Assembly (NCBI GenBank): GCA_020848905.1
Contig: JADLHG010000069.1
Coordinates: forward strand, 81,542 to 145,541
DNA length: 64,000 nucleotides
Reading direction: 5' to 3'
Source of the DNA: Deltaproteobacteria bacterium
Lineage (GTDB): Bacteria; Myxococcota_A; Polyangia; GCA-2747355; JADLHG01
Positions within the stretch are counted from its first letter, which is position 1. Each line of letters opens with the position of its first letter. The notes beneath the pieces were generated by a model, which made no database searches, was not told the DNA's origin, and was given only the letters and a program-made list of their open reading frames with translations. Position numbers and translations under genes: made by a program. Shown here piece by piece: positions 60,666-64,000 of the stretch.

Positions 60666-62057
60666 ATGTTCTCGTGCTGTTCGATGCGATGCGCCGCGAG
60701 GTATCTCGGGGCGGGGGTCGTCCTCGCGCTGCTGCTGGCGCCTGCCGCGGCGACGGCGGAACGGGGCGCGGATCCGAGGCTTCCGGCCCCCGTGGCACGC
60801 TGGCTCGCGTTCGAGCAGGAGCGCAACGACCGTTCGAATGACGCGCGGCGTCTCTACCCGCTCGACAACCACCAGGACCCGCGCTACGCGCCCGAGCAGC
60901 GCCGGTTCTTCCAGCTCAAGAGCTACTGGGTGGACGCCGAGCGCATGCACGCCTTTCCGACGGACGAGCTGGCCGGAACTCTGCGGCCGATGTTCCTGCG
61001 GCAGCAGAACGGGCGTGCCCAGGTGCGGCTCGTCGTGCATCCCGAGTCCGAGCCGCTCTACGCGCGCCTGGTCGCCGGGGCCGAGCGGGCCGAGGACTTT
61101 ACGGCCTCGGCGACGGCCTCCTCGCGCACGCTGATCTCCTGGGCTCCGGGGCATCCCGAGACGCCGTTCTTCCTGAAGGTGAGCCTGGACAAGATGCTGA
61201 ACGGTGCGCGTCGCACGATCTCGCAGGGGGAGATCGCGCGGAGCGCTGGCATCGGCCTGCTGCTCGAGGCGGATCGGGCGGGACGGGTGGCGCGACCCGG
61301 TGCAGCGGCGGCGCTCCCGGCAAGCTTCGCGGCGCTCCCCGAGGTGCTTACGGCTATTCCTCGAGGGATGCCCGAGGGGGGCATGATCATCCGGCTCATT
61401 CCGGAGGGCGTGATCGCGGGGCGCACGCAGTGCATGCCGCTCTTCGCGCTGCATTCGCCGGGGCCGAACGGCGCGATGCCGGCGCTGGTGGAGATGATCC
61501 GGCGGAGCGGGCAGCCCGCGGAGACCTTCATCCGCGAGCGCGTAATCGCGCCGTGCGTGCGGCAGTGGATCGAGCTCTCGGTGAAGAATGGCATTACCAG
61601 CGAACCGCACGGGCAGAACGTGCTGCTGGAGCTGGACGCGCGGGGTCTGCCCACCGGGACCGTGGTGAACCGCGACTTCGGCGGCTTCTGGGTCGACTTC
61701 GAGCACCGCGGTCGCCTCGGGCTCTGGCTGCCCGAGCGCATGCCGGTGATCGGTACTCTCGCCGAGGACTACAAGCTCAACCCGGGACGGGACCGTCTCG
61801 CGAACCTCGAGACGTATTTCTACGGGGGCTTCGTCCATAACCTGGATCGCGAGGTGCGGAGCTGGTTCCGACGGGGCTGGCTCGAGGGGCAGGCGCCGGC
61901 CGAGCGCGCATTCGAGCGGGTCATGCTGCGCGAGGTGGAGCGCGTCGGTGCGGAGCTGGCCGGTGGCCGCGTCGAGGTGAATCGCCTGGACGGACTAACC
62001 TCGGTGCTTCAGCAGGTGAAGGCGGCCTATGTACGGCGGCAGGGGCAGGCGCGCTGA
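60666..62057 (+). CDS. Exported IucA/IucC (NIS synthetase)-like protein
   Basis: 463-residue protein with a probable signal peptide (YLGAGVVLALLLAPAAATA, cleavage near residue 32). The mature part follows IucA/IucC siderophore synthetases: ASSRTLISWAPGHPE with Ser153-Arg154, PFFLKVSLDKMLNGARRTIS, GMIIRLIPEG, and the ATP/carboxylate site EPHGQNVLLELDARG (His315) then VVNRDFGGFWVD. NIS synthetases are cytoplasmic ATP-using enzymes, so an export signal is odd. No siderophore biosynthesis or uptake genes are nearby. The signal may be a membrane anchor, or the protein may have lost catalysis. CGGAGG lies before the ATG at 60666; ATG 60684 is an alternative. Two palindromes lie upstream. Confidence 0.75.
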   Translation: MFSCCSMRCAARYLGAGVVLALLLAPAAATAERGADPRLPAPVARWLAFEQERNDRSNDARRLYPLDNHQDPRYAPEQRRFFQLKSYWVDAERMHAFPTDELAGTLRPMFLRQQNGRAQVRLVVHPESEPLYARLVAGAERAEDFTASATASSRTLISWAPGHPETPFFLKVSLDKMLNGARRTISQGEIARSAGIGLLLEADRAGRVARPGAAAALPASFAALPEVLTAIPRGMPEGGMIIRLIPEGVIAGRTQCMPLFALHSPGPNGAMPALVEMIRRSGQPAETFIRERVIAPCVRQWIELSVKNGITSEPHGQNVLLELDARGLPTGTVVNRDFGGFWVDFEHRGRLGLWLPERMPVIGTLAEDYKLNPGRDRLANLETYFYGGFVHNLDREVRSWFRRGWLEGQAPAERAFERVMLREVERVGAELAGGRVEVNRLDGLTSVLQQVKAAYVRRQGQAR

Positions 62058-62108
62058 GCCCTGGTACCGGGGCGTGCCAGGGATAGGTGGGGCGCGGGCC
62101 CACCGCGC

Positions 62109-63782
62109 ATGAGAGCGCTGCTCGTGGCTTTGGCTGCCGCCATCGCGCTCGTCGGGGTGGGTCGCGCAGAAGCCGGTAATCGGCTCGAGCTTTCCTTCGA
62201 CCCGAGCCTGCCCACTTCGTGCGTGGAATACCTGAATACCGCGCTCGCCGCGATCTACCCGGAGGTGGTGCGCGTCTACGGCGAGCCGGCGAAGACGCAC
62301 ACCGTGCTCATCCGGCACGACCCAACGTACTACGGCGGGATGTACAACCCGGTGACCGGCCAGCTCGTGCTCGGCTGGCTCCCCTCCTGCCGGGACGCCG
62401 TTCCGGCGCCCACTCCGGCCTTCGACCAGTTCCTCACGCACGAGCTGATCCACGCCTTTCACGGCGGCTACGTTTTCACGGCGAGCTGGGCCGAGGAGGG
62501 CATGACGAGCGCCGGAGTCGAGCTCGTGCGCGAACGCCTGCTCCAGACAGGCACGCGTACGCTCGACGCCTCGTTCGACTGGAAGGACGCCGTACTCTGG
62601 TACGACACGTTCGCCAACCTGGGAGCGCGCGCCTACGGGCACCTGATGGTCAATCGCTCGTATGCCGACTGGATCTCGGGGCCCACCGCCTACGCGGGGC
62701 TGTTCTCGTTGCTTGCGCTCTCGCAGCACGCGGGACCGGCCGGCCAGTGGGAGTCCGCGGACGCGCTGGGGAAGGTGAACCGCGCGCTCTACACGCGCCC
62801 GCAGGGGCTGGTCGAGCCCACGACCCTGGTCCAGGCCGTGGGCGAGGCGCTCGTCGCGCCCGTGGACGGTGTGCCGCCGAGCGTGTGGATTCCGGCGCAA
62901 CCCGTGGCCGCGGGTACGACTACGCAGGGACGGTTCCTCGGCGTATACGGTCGGCGCGGCGCCGACTGGCCCGCGAGCCCGGTGAGCCCAACCTGGGTCG
63001 TGTTTTTCGCCTTTGCTTGGGGACGCGATCCGCAGTACCCCGCGCTGCCGGCGCAGGTACGGATCGAGAGCGGCGAGCTCGTCACCTTGCGGGTGACCGA
63101 CGTTGACGGAAAAGAACGCTTTCGCAGTGAAGGCTCGCTAGCGACGGCCAAGCCCAGCTACCCGGGCGGCAACGCGGTCCCACTGACGGAGACGATGTCC
63201 TGGCCCTTCGGCGCCTATCAGCTCGACGCGGAGGTGACGGTGGGCGGCGAGAGGCTGCGTGCGCGGAACTATTTCCTCGCAGGAGTAAAACCTCTGGGCA
63301 CGGCAGCGGACGGGCTGGCCGTGCTCGCCGTCGACGAGGCAGGCCAGCTCGTTGGTAGCGGGTGGTCCTCGATCGACTGCCAGGTGAGCCGCATGGAGCG
63401 CGGGGCGACCTTGCTCACAGTGCCCGCCACGGCGTCGCGTCCGGCGCGCTGCACCCTCCGGTCCCTGGAGGAGCCCACGATCACGCACGTGGTAACGGTG
63501 CCCGAGCCCGGCACGCGTGTCGTGACCCGCGTTGCCGTGCGTGGCGTGTCCAGATCGGACGGGGGCGTATCCGACGGTGGACGTGATGCGGGGGTCTGGG
63601 CGCGAGATGCCGCGCGTGGGGACGACGGGGCGAGTGACGCCGGAGGCAGGCCGGCGAGCAGCGCGGGTTGCGGCTGTGCGACGTGGACGGGCGAGGTCCA
63701 GGGGTGGGCGAGCGCCTGGTCCGGGGTCACACTCCTCGCCGCGGTCCGCCGTCGTCGACGGTTTCGCCGTCGCGACGTCTAG
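62109..63782 (+). CDS. Exported HExxH metalloprotease-like protein with MYXO-CTERM tail
   Basis: 557-residue exported protein with a signal peptide (LLVALAAAIALVGVGRAEA, cleavage near residue 23). The zinc motif HELIH (His111, Glu112, His115) is followed by SWAEEG (Glu129/Glu130), the gluzincin pattern. Middle segments such as YADWISGPTAYAGLFSLLALS are helical; the C-terminal half is beta-rich. A DGG-rich linker (about 480-520) leads to SSAGCGCATW, a hydrophobic stretch and RRRRRFRRR, matching the MYXO-CTERM sorting tail that anchors proteins at the myxobacterial surface. A hairpin (CCCTGG, CCAGGG) lies in the short gap upstream. The substrate is unknown. Confidence 0.85.
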   Translation: MRALLVALAAAIALVGVGRAEAGNRLELSFDPSLPTSCVEYLNTALAAIYPEVVRVYGEPAKTHTVLIRHDPTYYGGMYNPVTGQLVLGWLPSCRDAVPAPTPAFDQFLTHELIHAFHGGYVFTASWAEEGMTSAGVELVRERLLQTGTRTLDASFDWKDAVLWYDTFANLGARAYGHLMVNRSYADWISGPTAYAGLFSLLALSQHAGPAGQWESADALGKVNRALYTRPQGLVEPTTLVQAVGEALVAPVDGVPPSVWIPAQPVAAGTTTQGRFLGVYGRRGADWPASPVSPTWVVFFAFAWGRDPQYPALPAQVRIESGELVTLRVTDVDGKERFRSEGSLATAKPSYPGGNAVPLTETMSWPFGAYQLDAEVTVGGERLRARNYFLAGVKPLGTAADGLAVLAVDEAGQLVGSGWSSIDCQVSRMERGATLLTVPATASRPARCTLRSLEEPTITHVVTVPEPGTRVVTRVAVRGVSRSDGGVSDGGRDAGVWARDAARGDDGASDAGGRPASSAGCGCATWTGEVQGWASAWSGVTLLAAVRRRRRFRRRDV

Positions 63783-64000
63783 GCGCGTTGCGCCGCGACG
63801 TCGGAAGCGGACCCGGCTCCGACCCGGACGACCCGGACCGACCGTGGTTGCTTCTCCACGAACCCGACCGCGGGAACCCCCGCGGGAACCCGACCGTGGT
63901 TGCTCATTGCTCTGGTTGCTCGTAGCCGGGTTTCCTGGTCCGGTATGCGGACGGGCCGGTCCGGCACACCGGACGACTCCGGCGCCCCAGAGATCTATCA
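63783..64000. other. Non-coding end of window with short repeats
   Basis: No supported gene. CGACCGTGGTTGCT occurs twice (63839-63852 and 63891-63904), and CGCGGGAACCC twice between them (63869 and 63881), forming a small repeat cluster. No promoter was recognised. Confidence 0.5.

Noticed and set aside
63839..63904. CCGTGGTTGCT repeats considered as sigma-54 promoters
   Set aside because: They lack GG-N10-GC spacing and no start codon follows within the window.

Overview
The window is very GC-rich, has few non-coding gaps and looks like a chromosome segment of a member of the Myxococcota (or a close deltaproteobacterial relative). Evidence: a C-terminal tail of the MYXO-CTERM type (Cys-Gly-Cys, hydrophobic stretch, Arg cluster) at 62109-63782; five Myxococcus-type cysteine-rich repeats at 56280-59468; many lipoproteins with DAG/DGG-rich linkers; a membrane Ser/Thr kinase beside an FHA-domain sigma-54 activator; two further NtrC-type activators; and a large chemosensory cluster. 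No rRNA, tRNA, CRISPR array or prophage was recognised. The only mobile-type gene is a REP-associated tyrosine transposase at 25733-26479.

Layout. 1-1.9 kb: polysaccharide glycosyltransferase (cut by the window edge) and initiating sugar-phosphate transferase. 2-3.3 kb: threonine synthase. 3.5-7.9 kb: a small protein, a Ser/Thr kinase, a TPR protein and an FHA/sigma-54 activator. 7.9-11.1 kb: secreted proteins and lipoproteins. 11.1-16.5 kb: an operon of RND exporter, LolA-like protein and DUF1302-type barrel. 16.7-17.8 kb: secreted EEP-family hydrolase; a paralogue lies at 38.1-39.3 kb. 17.9-23.5 kb: a 1434-residue protein with the ATP-grasp and swivel domains of pyruvate phosphate dikinase but no PEP/pyruvate barrel, followed by a divergent GAPDH. 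23.6-28.1 kb: S41 protease lipoprotein, the transposase, a vWA-like lipoprotein and a hemerythrin-like protein. 28.4-38.1 kb: chemosensory cluster (soluble receptor, CheB, hybrid CheA, CheW, receiver, CheR, CheX, REC-REC-STAS, HDOD). 39.5-43.8 kb: two aminotransferases, an SCP2 protein and an APC permease. 43.8-49.1 kb: secreted proteins, PilZ, GT2 glycosyltransferase, NUDIX and a cysteine-rich lipoprotein. 49.2-54.3 kb: a tandemly duplicated module of sigma-54 activator plus single-domain receiver, the second copy with a CBS protein. 54.5-63.8 kb: large secreted or outer-membrane proteins, a second PilZ protein, a non-coding repeat array, an exported IucA/IucC-like protein and an exported HExxH protein.

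Common regulatory theme. Reading the intergenic regions for -24/-12 elements gives nine good sigma-54 promoter candidates, most 15-30 bases upstream of a start codon with a Shine-Dalgarno. They precede both PilZ genes, both single-domain receivers, an EEP hydrolase and four other genes, mostly exported proteins. With three sigma-54 activators encoded here, the region looks rich in sigma-54-controlled genes for signalling and cell-surface proteins. In the duplicated module the second receiver has lost its phospho-acceptor Asp (Gly77) and its activator has lost one acidic-pocket residue, which suggests a shift away from ordinary phosphorylation. These are sequence readings; no search or alignment software was run.
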